A DNA stretch of 64,000 nt from Chryseobacterium soli (GCF_000737705.1 NZ_JPRH01000010.1:124001-188000); one strand, 5' to 3'. Numbered from the stretch's first letter, positions 1 through 8,489 are shown. Translations and numbers: made by a program. Notes: generated by a model from the sequence alone, not told the origin.

Positions 1-427
1 GGTCATTTTTAGGATCGCCATTGGCAAAACGATCAGGTACGATTAAATATATGGCATCTTTCTGGGTGAAACTTTCCCTGTCGGCACTCCCAGCTTCTCT
101 TTCAAGTAGTGGGAAGTTTTTGGTAATTATCTTTTTGTTATTTTTCAGAAAATCAATGGTTACCGTTCCAGGTTTTGCTGAGGATGTGATCTTCAACGTC
201 AAAAAAAGATAATTTTTATTCTCAACTGTTTCAGTTGTTAAAACCTCAACACCAGAATAAGAAATCGAAGGTTGTAAATCTGAAAGGTCTTTGCCATAAA
301 TCAGTAAAGTAATGGTGTTGTATTTCATGCCAATCCACCAGTTTTCCGGTTCAATCCTTTCTATTTTTTGTGAAAAAACAGAAATTGAAAATAAGGATAT
401 AGTGATGATTTGAAATAGTTTTTTCAT
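1..427 (-). CDS. Secreted alpha-amylase-family enzyme (cyclomaltodextrinase/neopullulanase-like), 3' part outside window
   Basis: The reading frame starts at the ATG complementary to 425-427 and runs off the left edge, leaving about 142 residues. Seen: a signal peptide ending near VFSQ, a beta-rich N-terminal region with the phrase ENWWIGM, and at residues ~130-142 PDRFANGDPKND, which matches the opening of the GH13 catalytic barrel. Known: enzymes with this N-terminal domain hydrolyse cyclodextrins or pullulan and are often SusA-like outer-envelope or periplasmic enzymes in Bacteroidota. The catalytic Asp/Glu/Asp lie beyond the window, so activity cannot be judged. It follows the broken gene at 443-1588 after 15 bases on the same strand, so the two were probably co-transcribed. 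Confidence 0.8.
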   Translation of the reverse strand, partial: MKKLFQIITISLFSISVFSQKIERIEPENWWIGMKYNTITLLIYGKDLSDLQPSISYSGVEVLTTETVENKNYLFLTLKITSSAKPGTVTIDFLKNNKKIITKNFPLLEREAGSADRESFTQKDAIYLIVPDRFANGDPKND

Positions 428-442
428 AAACTTCAATTTTTA

Positions 443-1588
443 TTAATGAATATCTTTATAAGCTGACCGAACATCCGAATAGTCTTTAATGGCTTTCCAG
501 TATTCATTTGGTGAAGCGGGTTTTGGTACCCATGTGGGGTCTGGAATTGTTTTTAAGGCTTCTGACCAATTCTGCCTGATGAGGGGATAGAATTCTTCAT
601 CAATAGTACAATTAGAAAGCTGATTGAGCGGTTTCAGGAAAATGTAGCCATCCATAAAATCTGCTAATCGAAAATCTTTGTATCCCATAGAAAATGAACT
701 GTTGTCTCGGAGATTTCCTAATGGTGTCTTTATTAAGTCAAAACCTGCTGGGTTATTATTGAGCTGACTCATTATTTTTTCTATGCTGCCATTTCCCGGA
801 CTTACCAAATAGGGAAGATGGTTGGGATAATTGTATAATGGGCGATGCAAAATAATGGTAAAAACCTCGTCTGGGAATTCTTTATATACAAGATTCCCGA
901 AATAGCCTTCTTCAAACCGGACAAAATTACGGGATGTGTAATCATAGATGGAATGTCTGTATTTTGTAAATGCATGATTTAAGCCTGTAAGAATCAGTAT
1001 TTTTTCATTTTTTGAAAGGATTTCTTTTTTTACAAGGGATGCTCTAAATATTTCCGTATTGCCTTTATGAAAAACTTTCTGCATGTTTTCCGGTGTTTTC
1101 TGTCCCGAGAATGAAGACCAGTCATATTGATAGCTTAGATTGATGACTCTGAATCTTTTGGCGTTTTTGGATAATGTTTTATTCAGGTTCTAGGCTGCTT
1201 TATAGAGATCCATATACTCCTTGTATGCCCATCCGGAATGGTAGTCGAACATTATTTTTCTGATTCGGGTTTCATCATATTGCGGTGCCCGGATAAGAGA
1301 ATCTATTTCTGCCTGGTGCTCAGAAGCTCCGAATTCTACGCCCAGATTATAAATTCCGTTTTGGTACAGTTCGGGAATTATTTGGTTTACAAATTCTACA
1401 TTTTCGCGTATTCTGTGATCTTCCCCAAGAAAGATAATATTGTGATTCTTGAATTTAGATAAAACATAATCTTTCGGACTTTGATGATGTTGTTTGAGAT
1501 AACTGACTGACGCCTGAATTTCATTTACCTGTTGTGCATTTGAAAAGTGAAATACAAAAAAGGTGATCATAAAGGGTATTAATTTCAT
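443..1588 (-). pseudogene. ChaN/Tiki-superfamily-like secreted protein broken by an in-frame amber codon
   Basis: A single frame of 382 codons runs from ATG at 1588 to the stop at 443, interrupted only by TAG at 1190-1192. The 132-residue N-terminal piece has a signal peptide (ending SNAQ) and the stretch NIIFLGEDHRIRENVEF; the C-terminal piece continues in the same frame with ILILTGLNHAF. GE-H and G-NHAF motifs recall the ChaN haem-binding / Tiki / erythromycin-esterase-like fold; that assignment is tentative. The stop follows LYKAA and precedes NLNKTL. A Trp codon TGG changed to TAG would explain it with one base. A downstream ATG at 1084 could restart translation, but that product would lack the N-terminal GEDH region and the signal peptide. 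Confidence 0.75.
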
Positions 1589-1705
1589 GGCAGATGGATT
1601 GGTATTAAGGATGGAAACGCCAACAAAAATATCACGTAAAGTCTTTCTATAAAAGAGTTTGGGACAGACAACTATTTAAACGGTACAGAAAACAAGGAGC
1701 TGAAA

Positions 1706-2566
1706 ATGGAATACAGGATGATTGATATAAATAATTTAAATTTGAGAAAAATCTTGAAGATGAATGCGACTTCTTTATTCTGGAACAGAAATTTATTGCT
1801 CAAACACATCGCATATTGGATTGCGTTTGTGCTGTTTTGGGGATTTGTCTGGGGGTTGTCTGATTACGATTTCGGAAGAAATATTTTAATCCAGATCAGC
1901 TGTCTCCCATCAAGAATGCTATTGGTTTATATCAGTTTATATTTCCTGATTCCAAAGTATTTTATGAAGAAAAGATATTTTGAATTTTTTGTAACCTATA
2001 TGATGCTTGTCTTATTGATCAGTATTGTCATTCAGCGCCCGGTGATGCTATTCTATGTGCAGCCCACTTACATGCCTACCTGGAATACCAGTAATTTTTT
2101 TAGCTCAGCAGAGATTATCAACACAGCACTGGATATCAATATTGCAGCTGTTATCCCATTGGCGTATCAGTTATTACAGACTTTAGAGACGCTGAGGGAA
2201 AATAATCACGAACTGGAAGTGGAGAATGGTAAGATTAAAGAAAATAAGGAGATATCTACCATCGATTTAAAAATAGATAAGTCCGTACATAAAGTTTTGG
2301 TTAAAGACATTATTTATATTGAAAGCCAAAGAAATCACGTGAAAATAAAACTGGTTAATACAGAATTGGTAGTACGTCACAATATTTCGGCGCTGCAGGA
2401 GTTACTTCCTGGAGATACATTTATAAGAGTTCACCGTTCTTACCTTGTCAACAGTACCAAAATTTCCTCATTTTCTCCCGCTAAAATTGAAGTGGAATCA
2501 GAAACTATTCCCGTCGGACGATTGTATAAGGAACAAGTGAAAAAAATATTGGGTTATGGCGTATGA
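1706..2566 (+). CDS. LytTR-domain transcriptional regulator with membrane-spanning N-terminus
   Basis: The 286-residue product has about four hydrophobic segments (roughly residues 33-50, 62-85, 95-113 and 150-165), then a short charged linker, then a LytTR DNA-binding domain from about 190 to the end (IIYIESQRNHVKI, HNISALQELL, FIRVHRSYLVN). Known: LytTR domains bind DNA through beta strands; in Bacteroidota many are fused to membrane domains instead of a receiver, so the signal is probably sensed at the membrane. The start at 1706 is preceded by AGGAG at about 1697, unusually good for this group; internal Met residues (5, 20) are alternatives. There is no histidine kinase next to it, and its targets are unknown. 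Confidence 0.85.
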   Translation: MEYRMIDINNLNLRKILKMNATSLFWNRNLLLKHIAYWIAFVLFWGFVWGLSDYDFGRNILIQISCLPSRMLLVYISLYFLIPKYFMKKRYFEFFVTYMMLVLLISIVIQRPVMLFYVQPTYMPTWNTSNFFSSAEIINTALDINIAAVIPLAYQLLQTLETLRENNHELEVENGKIKENKEISTIDLKIDKSVHKVLVKDIIYIESQRNHVKIKLVNTELVVRHNISALQELLPGDTFIRVHRSYLVNSTKISSFSPAKIEVESETIPVGRLYKEQVKKILGYGV

Positions 2567-2685
2567 TATAAATTAATGTTTAAGAAATAAAATCTTGCCT
2601 GCTGAGATATTGTTATCTGATAGTAAATAATAGGAGAGAATGCGACAGATGGAGTTGAAGGGTAAATTGTAAAGACAGTTAATCG

Positions 2686-2727
2686 ATCTGTTACCTTAAA
2701 ATATATGTAATCTGTATCTGTTACCTT
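2686..2727 (+). repeat. 12-bp direct repeat upstream of the GNAT gene
   Basis: ATCTGTTACCTT occurs at 2686-2697 and again at 2716-2727, 30 bp start to start, just upstream of the -7-like element at 2742. Spacing near three helical turns would suit a regulator binding one DNA face. No inverted symmetry is seen. The function is inference. Confidence 0.4.
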
Positions 2728-2741
2728 GTTACATCAATCCA

Positions 2742-2749
2742 TAATTTTG
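2742..2749 (+). promoter_or_regulatory. Bacteroidota -7 element for the GNAT gene
   Basis: TAATTTTG fits TAnnTTTG exactly, 19 bp before the ATG at 2768. A TTG at 2726 is only 13 bp upstream, shorter than the usual 17-23, so the -33 element is unclear. Confidence 0.5.
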
Positions 2750-2767
2750 TAATTAAATACTTAAATT

Positions 2768-3274
2768 ATGAAAATACAAAATAGCACACGTAACGATATA
2801 GAGGAAATCTTTAGGCTGTATAAAATCGCTACTGATTTTCAAAAAACAAAATTTATTGTTCATTGGCCAGAATTTGAAAGGAGCCTTGTTGAAACGGAAA
2901 TAGCAGAAAACCGACAGTGGAAAATTGTTATCAACGGCCAAATTGCCTGTGTCTGGGCAATTACATTTAGCGACCCCCAAATTTGGGAAGAACGAAATAA
3001 CGATCCGGCAATTTACATTCACCGGATTGCAACAAACCCTGATTTCAGAGGGCAGAATCTTGTTCAAAAAATTGTGGAGTGGTCTAAACAGTACGCATTG
3101 GCGAACCATAAAAAGTTCATCCGTCTTGATACTGTTGGCGATAATCCGGGACTGATCTCTTATTATACAAAATGTGGTTTTGATTTTTTGGGATTATCAA
3201 AACTGAAAAATACAGAAGGACTTCCTGCGCATTATGATAATGCAACAGTAAGTTTGTTTCAGTTGGGTGTGTGA
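2768..3274 (+). CDS. GNAT-family N-acetyltransferase
   Basis: The 168-residue product is a single GNAT domain. Around residues 83-105 it has IYIHRIATNPDFRGQNLVQ, with the R/Q-x-x-G acetyl-CoA loop as FRGQNL after beta 4, then the LDTVGDNPGLISYYTKCGF segment typical of beta 5/alpha 4. Such enzymes move acetyl groups from acetyl-CoA to amines on small molecules or proteins; the substrate cannot be read from sequence. The gene stands alone with its own -7 box. The start fits the promoter and the usual GNAT length. Confidence 0.85.
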   Translation: MKIQNSTRNDIEEIFRLYKIATDFQKTKFIVHWPEFERSLVETEIAENRQWKIVINGQIACVWAITFSDPQIWEERNNDPAIYIHRIATNPDFRGQNLVQKIVEWSKQYALANHKKFIRLDTVGDNPGLISYYTKCGFDFLGLSKLKNTEGLPAHYDNATVSLFQLGV

Positions 3275-3324
3275 TATTCTAAGTTAAAAATAACGAATGC
3301 TTGCAGTGTCAAATAATTGCAATG

Positions 3325-3627
3325 CTAAAACATTCGGGGGGTAACAAAATAAGCGGCCACAAGTGCTATTACTCCGATTAGAAGCAGTTTAAGATACATT
3401 TTTCGATCGAGTGATGTTTTGCTGATAAAATAACAGATCAGCATCCAGATCATCCACACGCTAATACAGGCAAAAAGTGCCAGACCATAAACAAGGCCGG
3501 ACAAATCGTAGGCTCCGCCACCAGTCTGTCCGCCGGATTGCCCATCATGTAGTACCAAAGTCAAGATGCCAAAAGGAACAATGAGAAAAGCTAATCTTAA
3601 CATTAATTTTTTAGTGGTTTTACTCAT
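3325..3627 (-). CDS. Small hypothetical membrane protein
   Basis: A 100-residue ORF with three hydrophobic segments (about residues 8-26, 44-66 and 80-97), a Gly/Gln-rich loop between the first two (DGQSGGQTGGGAYD) and basic residues flanking the helices. I do not recognise a family. The hydrophobic layout, the Lys-rich start and the lack of a better overlapping frame suggest a real inner-membrane protein. It converges on the GNAT gene and is followed upstream by a long AT-rich gap. The role is unknown. Confidence 0.55.
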   Translation of the reverse strand: MSKTTKKLMLRLAFLIVPFGILTLVLHDGQSGGQTGGGAYDLSGLVYGLALFACISVWMIWMLICYFISKTSLDRKMYLKLLLIGVIALVAAYFVTPRMF

Positions 3628-3888
3628 ACATAGGTATTATTGATTAAAGATCTGGTGAATATTTTGTAGACTACAATTTATAAAAAAACTTTACACCAAA
3701 CTTGATTTTAGCAATCGATTGAAAATCAATGAAGTTGCATATTGACTATTCACACATAGCTTTTGGTTTTTCTTATTCCTGGGATAATGAACACGGGCTA
3801 GGAAGATGTAATGCAAAGGCAGAACTAAAATCAGTCATCAGCTAACTTTTAATCATTCATTTAAACCTGATTTTGATTATATTCTTCA

Positions 3889-3918
3889 TTGTCTTTACAT
3901 TAATTTACCATAAATTTG
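3889..3918 (+). promoter_or_regulatory. Bacteroidota promoter for the membrane protein at 3985
   Basis: TTG at 3889-3891 and TAAATTTG at 3911-3918 are separated by 19 bases, a textbook fit to the -33/-7 consensus. The transcript would start near 3923, about 60 bases before the ATG. The rest of the 3628-3984 gap shows no gene. Confidence 0.7.
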
Positions 3919-3984
3919 AGAAGATAACTCCTTTAACAAATCCAGCGTATAGGAATTACGGAAACTTAAATTTATATTTTTATA

Positions 3985-4752
3985 ATGAAGAATAACAATA
4001 CAATAGATCCTATCGAAGCACGCAAACAGCGGATAGCCAGACAAAAGGGGAGCAAGGGTGCATTGTTAGGGATTTTGATTGGTCACGCTATGATCTTTTT
4101 GGGTGGCGTATTGATACTCCGTTCCGTATTTGGATTTTTAGAACTGAATATCACAGAATCTGGTGAGCCTCCCTTAGCCATCTTTGGTATGGCTGCTGGA
4201 CTACCATTTATAATCTTAGGTTTGTTTATACATATTGGTGCCAGCCGCAGATTTACCGGTAAACTATTTTCATTTCCAGGTATTGGACCTGGACCTGTTC
4301 TTTTCACGGGGTTTGCTATTGGTGCATGGTGGGGCGCATTATCGTTGCCAGTACAAGGGGCACTATGGCTTATTCCATCGATTTTAACTCTTATTGCCGG
4401 ATTACTCTGGTTAAGTGGTATATTATTAAGAATCCGCCGTTATGCAAAGTATAATATGCTCACCAGAATGATAAAAGATGGAAAAATAACTGCTGCACTT
4501 ATTACAGATATACCGGAAATTGATCCTACTTCAGGCGGCCTCATCGGAACCGTTACTGTAAAATTTACCGACATGGCTGGAGTAGATCGCTGGGTACAAA
4601 AAACCGGACAGTGGAAACGTGTCGATCTGCCAAAGACAGGAGATGCCGCAACGGTACTTTACGACCCACAACATCCGGAAAACATTTCTACCATCTGGGT
4701 GGGGCCTCCGGGCTCTACCACAATAACAGATTTTACTCTTTGGCATTCATAA
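3985..4752 (+). CDS. Membrane protein with C-terminal DUF3592-like domain
   Basis: The 255-residue product has a basic N-terminus (EARKQRIARQKGSK), four hydrophobic segments between about residues 25 and 150, then a soluble beta-rich domain: a line like GKITAALITDIPEIDPTSG, then VTVKFTDMAGVDRW and AATVLYDPQHPENI. The pattern of a quantity converted to 'VLYDPxxPE' after a membrane domain is typical of DUF3592-type proteins. The function of these is not known. Transcribed alone from the promoter at 3889-3918; the AraC gene downstream has its own -7 box. Confidence 0.6.
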   Translation: MKNNNTIDPIEARKQRIARQKGSKGALLGILIGHAMIFLGGVLILRSVFGFLELNITESGEPPLAIFGMAAGLPFIILGLFIHIGASRRFTGKLFSFPGIGPGPVLFTGFAIGAWWGALSLPVQGALWLIPSILTLIAGLLWLSGILLRIRRYAKYNMLTRMIKDGKITAALITDIPEIDPTSGGLIGTVTVKFTDMAGVDRWVQKTGQWKRVDLPKTGDAATVLYDPQHPENISTIWVGPPGSTTITDFTLWHS

Positions 4753-4796
4753 AATCAGGATGCTCATAACTGCTGCTCCATATAGTTTGAATGTAT

Positions 4797-4804
4797 TAAT
4801 TTTG
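4797..4804 (+). promoter_or_regulatory. -7 element immediately before the AraC start codon
   Basis: TAATTTTG matches TAnnTTTG and ends 4 bases before the ATG at 4809. If used, transcription would begin at or within a few bases of the start codon, giving a leaderless mRNA. Confidence 0.45.
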
Positions 4805-4808
4805 TCAA

Positions 4809-5687
4809 ATGAAAGAAAAGGTGATAAGAGTCTTGTCTGAGTTTAATAATGAATTAAAACTTCAGGGGTTTAAAGCATTTCAAATAGAAGATGACAGTAA
4901 TTCTACACGAACTTATAGCAGAAAAGATTTTTACAAAATCTGTCTAACAACGGGCAAAAGTAAGATCCATTATGCAGATAAGACATTTGAGCAGGAGGGC
5001 ACAATCCTTTTCTTCGGAAATCCGCATATTCCTTATTCTTGGGAAACCATTTCAACAACATATATTGGTTACACGATACTTTTCTCAGCAGAATTTTTTA
5101 AAAATTCTGAGCGTTCCGAAAGTCTTCAGCATTCCTCTTTTTTTAAAATAGGAGGAACACCGGTTTTAAATATCAATGCGGACCAAAGAAATTTTCTCAA
5201 TACCTTATTTCAGAAGATGATTTCTGAACAGGAAAGTGATTACACATATAAAGATGAGTTGATTAGAAATTATATCAGTCTCATTATCCACGAATCTTTG
5301 AAAATGGAACCATCTGAAAATTATGATCAGAATAAAGATGCTGCTTCCAGGCTATCTTCCGTTTTTCTGGAGTTATTGGAAAGACAATTCCCAATTGAGA
5401 CAACTTCAAATCCACTTCATTTAAGGACGGCGCAACAGTATGCACAGCATTTGAATGTACATACAAACTATCTCAACCGAATGGTGAAAGAAGTCACAGG
5501 AAAATCCACCACCACACATATTACTGAACGAGTCATTACAGAAGCAAAAGCTCTTTTGCAGCATACAGACTGGAGTATCTCGGAAATTGCTTATGCTTTA
5601 GGATTTGAATATCCTAGCTACTTTAATAATTTCTTTAAAAAAAACACTGGAACCAACCCCAAATCTTTCAGGCCGACAGAGGTTTGA
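4809..5687 (+). CDS. AraC-family transcriptional regulator
   Basis: The 292-residue protein has an N-terminal cupin-like sensing half (about 1-160, with HYADKTFEQEGTILFFGNP) and a C-terminal pair of helix-turn-helix motifs (about 190-290: AQQYAQHLNVHTNYLNRMVKEVTG, and WSISEIAYALGFEYPSYFNNFFKK followed by GTNPKSFR). The final motif is the classic AraC signature. Known: these regulators usually activate an adjacent enzyme gene in response to a small molecule. The next gene on the same strand, a sugar O-acetyltransferase, is the obvious candidate target but has its own -7 box, and there is no direct evidence of control. Confidence 0.9.
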   Translation: MKEKVIRVLSEFNNELKLQGFKAFQIEDDSNSTRTYSRKDFYKICLTTGKSKIHYADKTFEQEGTILFFGNPHIPYSWETISTTYIGYTILFSAEFFKNSERSESLQHSSFFKIGGTPVLNINADQRNFLNTLFQKMISEQESDYTYKDELIRNYISLIIHESLKMEPSENYDQNKDAASRLSSVFLELLERQFPIETTSNPLHLRTAQQYAQHLNVHTNYLNRMVKEVTGKSTTTHITERVITEAKALLQHTDWSISEIAYALGFEYPSYFNNFFKKNTGTNPKSFRPTEV

Positions 5688-5738
5688 ATTTCTTAATTTT
5701 CGGTTTGATAATCTTAGTCTTTTCGTCCTAGAAGACTA

Positions 5739-5746
5739 TAAATTTG
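5739..5746 (+). promoter_or_regulatory. -7 element for the O-acetyltransferase
   Basis: TAAATTTG fits TAnnTTTG, 27 bases before the ATG at 5774. No clear TTG at the expected -33 distance, consistent with need for an activator such as the AraC protein just upstream (inference). Confidence 0.5.
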
Positions 5747-5773
5747 TACTCGTAAGATTAACAAATTAAATGA

Positions 5774-6364
5774 ATGTCAGATCAACGCAATAACTCAATT
5801 TTCAAAGCTTCCCCAAAAGATATTTTTGAGCAGATGCAGAATGGTGAGACAATCATGCCCAATGATCCTCAGTTTGGAAGACTGCAACAGGAAACATACA
5901 AGACTATGGGATTATTAACCCAATTGAATAATTCTTCCGATCCTGTAGAAATTAAAGACTTCCTAAATAAGATTTTAGATAAAGAGCTTGAAGCAGTTAC
6001 TGTGTTTCCTCCAATCTATATAAACTATGGAAAAGGGGTTGTAGTCGGTAAGAACGTATTTATCAATTTCGACTGTACCTTTTTATCGCTGGGAGGAATT
6101 ACTATTGATGATGATGTATTAATTGGTCCCAAAGTCAGTCTGATCACAGAAAATCATCCACTCGATCCAAAATACCGAAAAGGTCTTGTCGGTAAGTCTA
6201 TTCACATCAAGAGAAATGCCTGGATTGGTGCCAATGCTACAATTCTGCCAGGCGTTGTCATTGGAGAAAATGCTGTAGTTGCGGCTGGAGCAGTAGTTTC
6301 AAAAAACGTTCCTGACAATTCAATTGTGGGCGGTATTCCGGCAAAGATTATTAAGACTATTTAG
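5774..6364 (+). CDS. Maltose/galactoside-type sugar O-acetyltransferase
   Basis: The 196-residue product has an N-terminal helical cap (to about residue 60) and a left-handed beta-helix of hexapeptide repeats (VVVGKNVFINFDCTF, ITIDDDVLIGPKVSL, IHIKRNAWIGANATI, VVIGENAVVAAGAVV) ending GGIPAKII. The catalytic His lies in ITENHPLDPKYR. Known: this family acetylates sugars with acetyl-CoA as homotrimers in the cytoplasm. Length matches the family (about 185-200). An out-of-frame ATG at 5770 is ignored. It is downstream of the AraC gene. Confidence 0.88.
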   Translation: MSDQRNNSIFKASPKDIFEQMQNGETIMPNDPQFGRLQQETYKTMGLLTQLNNSSDPVEIKDFLNKILDKELEAVTVFPPIYINYGKGVVVGKNVFINFDCTFLSLGGITIDDDVLIGPKVSLITENHPLDPKYRKGLVGKSIHIKRNAWIGANATILPGVVIGENAVVAAGAVVSKNVPDNSIVGGIPAKIIKTI

Positions 6365-6517
6365 GGTTAGAATAGGATTTACGCCATATTTTATGATAAG
6401 CTGTGGTCTGCACGGTTTATCAGTAAGATTTTAGACAGCATATATGACAGATACGCTGTTAGAACACTGAGTACACACACGATAAGAAAAGAATAGTCAT
6501 AAAAAATCTTTATAATA

Positions 6518-7567
6518 ATGAAAAACATAAAACTATTTTCAATCATAGGAATGCTTATGCTTACACAGCAGGTATTCAGCCAGAAAAATGTAAAATCAGT
6601 AACCATGAACAAAACAGAAGAACATTATACTTTCCAGCTCAGTGATAAAGTCAGCCGTCAAAAAGTAAGCTTCAAAAACCGTTATGGAATTATCCTTTCA
6701 GGAGATTTATACCTCCCTAAAAATGCAGGAAGCAAAAAAATGTCTGCTTTGGCCATCAGCGGGCCTTTCGGAGCCGTAAAAGAACAGTCATCAGGTCTGT
6801 ACGCCAATGAAATGGCACAAAGAGGATTTGCAGTCATTGCATTTGATCCCTCTTATACAGGAGAAAGCAGTGGTGAAACCCGCAGTCTTGCTTCACCTGA
6901 AATTAATACTGAAGATTTTAGCGCAGCAGTTGATTTTCTGGGCATTCAAAAGAATATTGATAGAAATAAAATTGGGATCATTGGTATATGCGGTTTTGGT
7001 GGCTTTGCCTTGAATGCAGCTGCTGTAGATAAACGGGTAAAAGCTGTAGCTGTTTCTACAATGTATGATATGACACGTGTTATGTCCAAAGGGTATAATG
7101 ATGCTGTAACGCTTGATCAGCGTACTAAAATATTAGAACAGCTGGGAGAACAGCGCTGGAAAGATGCCGAATCAGGAAGCTTTGCTCCAGGGCCTGTGCT
7201 TAATGCTGAGAAGCTAAAAGGAGATGAGCCTCAGTTTGTAAAAGAGTATCATGATTATTACAAAACCGAAAGAGGTTTTCATGAGCGTTCACTGAACTCA
7301 ACCGGTGCATGGAACGCAACAACTCCTATATCATTTATGAATATGCCTATTATGACCTATATAAAAGAGATTTCACCGAGACCAATCTTAATTATTGCAG
7401 GTGAGAAGGCTCACTCCCGCTATTTTAGTGAGGATGCTTTTAAGGCTGCTGCTCAGCCTAAAGAACTCGTAATTGTACCCGGTGCTGTTCATACAGATTT
7501 GTACGACAAACTAGATAAAATCCCTTTCGATACATTGGAAAACTTCTTTAAAACTAATTTAAAGTAG
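6518..7567 (+). CDS. Secreted alpha/beta-hydrolase (dienelactone-hydrolase-like / YcjY-like)
   Basis: The 349-residue protein begins with a signal peptide (cleavage likely after QVFSQ, residues 1-22). Seen: an alpha/beta-hydrolase fold with VIAFDPSYTGESSGETR, the elbow region GIIGICGFGGFALNA at about residue 150, a late LIIAGEKAHSRYFSEDAF and VPGAVHTDLYD holding the likely catalytic His. The elbow is odd: in a G-x-C-x-G reading the +2 residue is Phe, and in a G-x-S-x-G reading Phe replaces Ser, so the nucleophile is probably Cys or the enzyme is altered. Substrate unknown. It is followed by a decayed reading frame and the first Crp/Fnr gene. Confidence 0.8.
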   Translation: MKNIKLFSIIGMLMLTQQVFSQKNVKSVTMNKTEEHYTFQLSDKVSRQKVSFKNRYGIILSGDLYLPKNAGSKKMSALAISGPFGAVKEQSSGLYANEMAQRGFAVIAFDPSYTGESSGETRSLASPEINTEDFSAAVDFLGIQKNIDRNKIGIIGICGFGGFALNAAAVDKRVKAVAVSTMYDMTRVMSKGYNDAVTLDQRTKILEQLGEQRWKDAESGSFAPGPVLNAEKLKGDEPQFVKEYHDYYKTERGFHERSLNSTGAWNATTPISFMNMPIMTYIKEISPRPILIIAGEKAHSRYFSEDAFKAAAQPKELVIVPGAVHTDLYDKLDKIPFDTLENFFKTNLK

Positions 7568-7573
7568 AAGAAT

Positions 7574-7692
7574 ATGGAAAACTATAAGCAGCATACAAGA
7601 AGAAATTTATTCAGTAGAAAGTATTGGCCGGTGTTGGTTTAATGCTTGTCAATCCGTCTGACGTTTTAGGACAAAGTAAATATTTTGTATAG
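7574..7692 (+). pseudogene. Frameshifted remnant of a Tat-type signal peptide
   Basis: ATG at 7574 reads MENYKQHTRRNLFSR and then goes out of frame; shifting frame near 7615 gives KVLAGVGLMLVNPSDVLGQ and a stop at 7690-7692. Joined, this looks like a twin-arginine leader (T-R-R-N-L-F), a hydrophobic core and a cleavage site, followed immediately by a stop with no mature protein. Six bases separate it from the preceding hydrolase, so the original gene was probably in that operon. What was exported is unknown. Confidence 0.55.
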
Positions 7693-7766
7693 GGTGCCAC
7701 CTTACCAAAAAGGATTTTGTTTTAAAATGAGGTCTTAGTATATTGCGAACAAATAGATACTTGTAA

Positions 7767-8357
7767 ATGTCCAATTTTGAAGTTTTTTACGATTACATTC
7801 AAAAATTGTCAGGAGAAATACTTTCTGAGGATGATAAATTGGTGATTGAGACTTATATGAAACCTAGAAAATTCAGGAGAAAACAATATTTTCTCCAGGA
7901 AGGTGATGTGTGTAAATATACCGGATTTATTGTGAAAGGATCTGCCAAAACATTTTCTGTGGATGATGAAGGAAATGAAAATATCCTGAAATTAAGTATA
8001 GAGAATTGGTGGCTAGCTGATTTTGAAAGTTTTTATCAATTAACGCCAAGTCAATATAACATAGAAGCAATGGAAGATCTTGAAGTTTTACAAGTGACAA
8101 ATGCTCAGGTTGAAGAGTTTTTTAAACCTATCGCAGCTTTTTCATCAATGATGGAGGTTATTAAGCAGAATAATGCGATTGCAAATCAAAAACGTGTTCA
8201 AGCCGCCATCAGCTACACAGCTGAAGAACGTTATGCAGATTTTGTGAGGAATTATCCTCATTTTCTAATGCGTTTTCCACAAAACGTGATTGCTTCTTAT
8301 TTAGGTTTGTCTCCTGAAACCCTAAGCAGGCTGAGAAAAAAAAATAATTCAAAATAA
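7767..8357 (+). CDS. Crp/Fnr-family regulator, copy 1
   Basis: The 196-residue protein has an N-terminal cyclic-nucleotide-binding-type barrel (about 20-125, with FRRKQYFLQEGDVCKYTGFIV) and a C-terminal winged helix (about 150-190, VIASYLGLSPETLSRLRKK). The recognition helix carries E-T-L-S-R, matching the E-x-x-S-R of FNR-like proteins that read TTGA half-sites. It lacks the Cys cluster needed for an Fe-S centre, so it is not an oxygen-sensing FNR. It sits 206 bases before an SDR gene whose promoter holds two FNR-like palindromes. The protein at 9709-10296 is a close paralogue along its whole length. Ligand unknown. Confidence 0.9.
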   Translation: MSNFEVFYDYIQKLSGEILSEDDKLVIETYMKPRKFRRKQYFLQEGDVCKYTGFIVKGSAKTFSVDDEGNENILKLSIENWWLADFESFYQLTPSQYNIEAMEDLEVLQVTNAQVEEFFKPIAAFSSMMEVIKQNNAIANQKRVQAAISYTAEERYADFVRNYPHFLMRFPQNVIASYLGLSPETLSRLRKKNNSK

Positions 8358-8450
8358 AATCTAGCTTTAGTCTATTCTCTACTTTTACTTTAATAATTAC
8401 CATATCATACTTTTCCTGAAAATAATTCTCATCCCATTCAAAGCCTTGGG

Positions 8451-8487
8451 TTGACTTTTGTCAAGAGTATTTAATGATTCAGGTCAA
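8451..8487 (+). promoter_or_regulatory. Tandem Crp/Fnr-type operators ahead of SDR 1
   Basis: A perfect palindrome TTGAC-TTTT-GTCAA lies at 8451-8464 and a weaker one ATGAT-TCAG-GTCAA at 8474-8487. Centres are 23 bp apart. The second centre is 29.5 bp upstream of the first base of the -7 box at 8510, which would put it near -41.5 if transcription starts five bases after the box. A third, poor match is at 8428-8441. The same layout recurs before SDR 2. Confidence 0.7.
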
Positions 8488-8489
8488 GA

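Noticed and set aside
6391..6612. Minus-strand ORF of 73 codons upstream of the hydrolase
   Set aside because: Antisense to the signal peptide of a real gene; hydrophobicity is inherited from the reverse reading.
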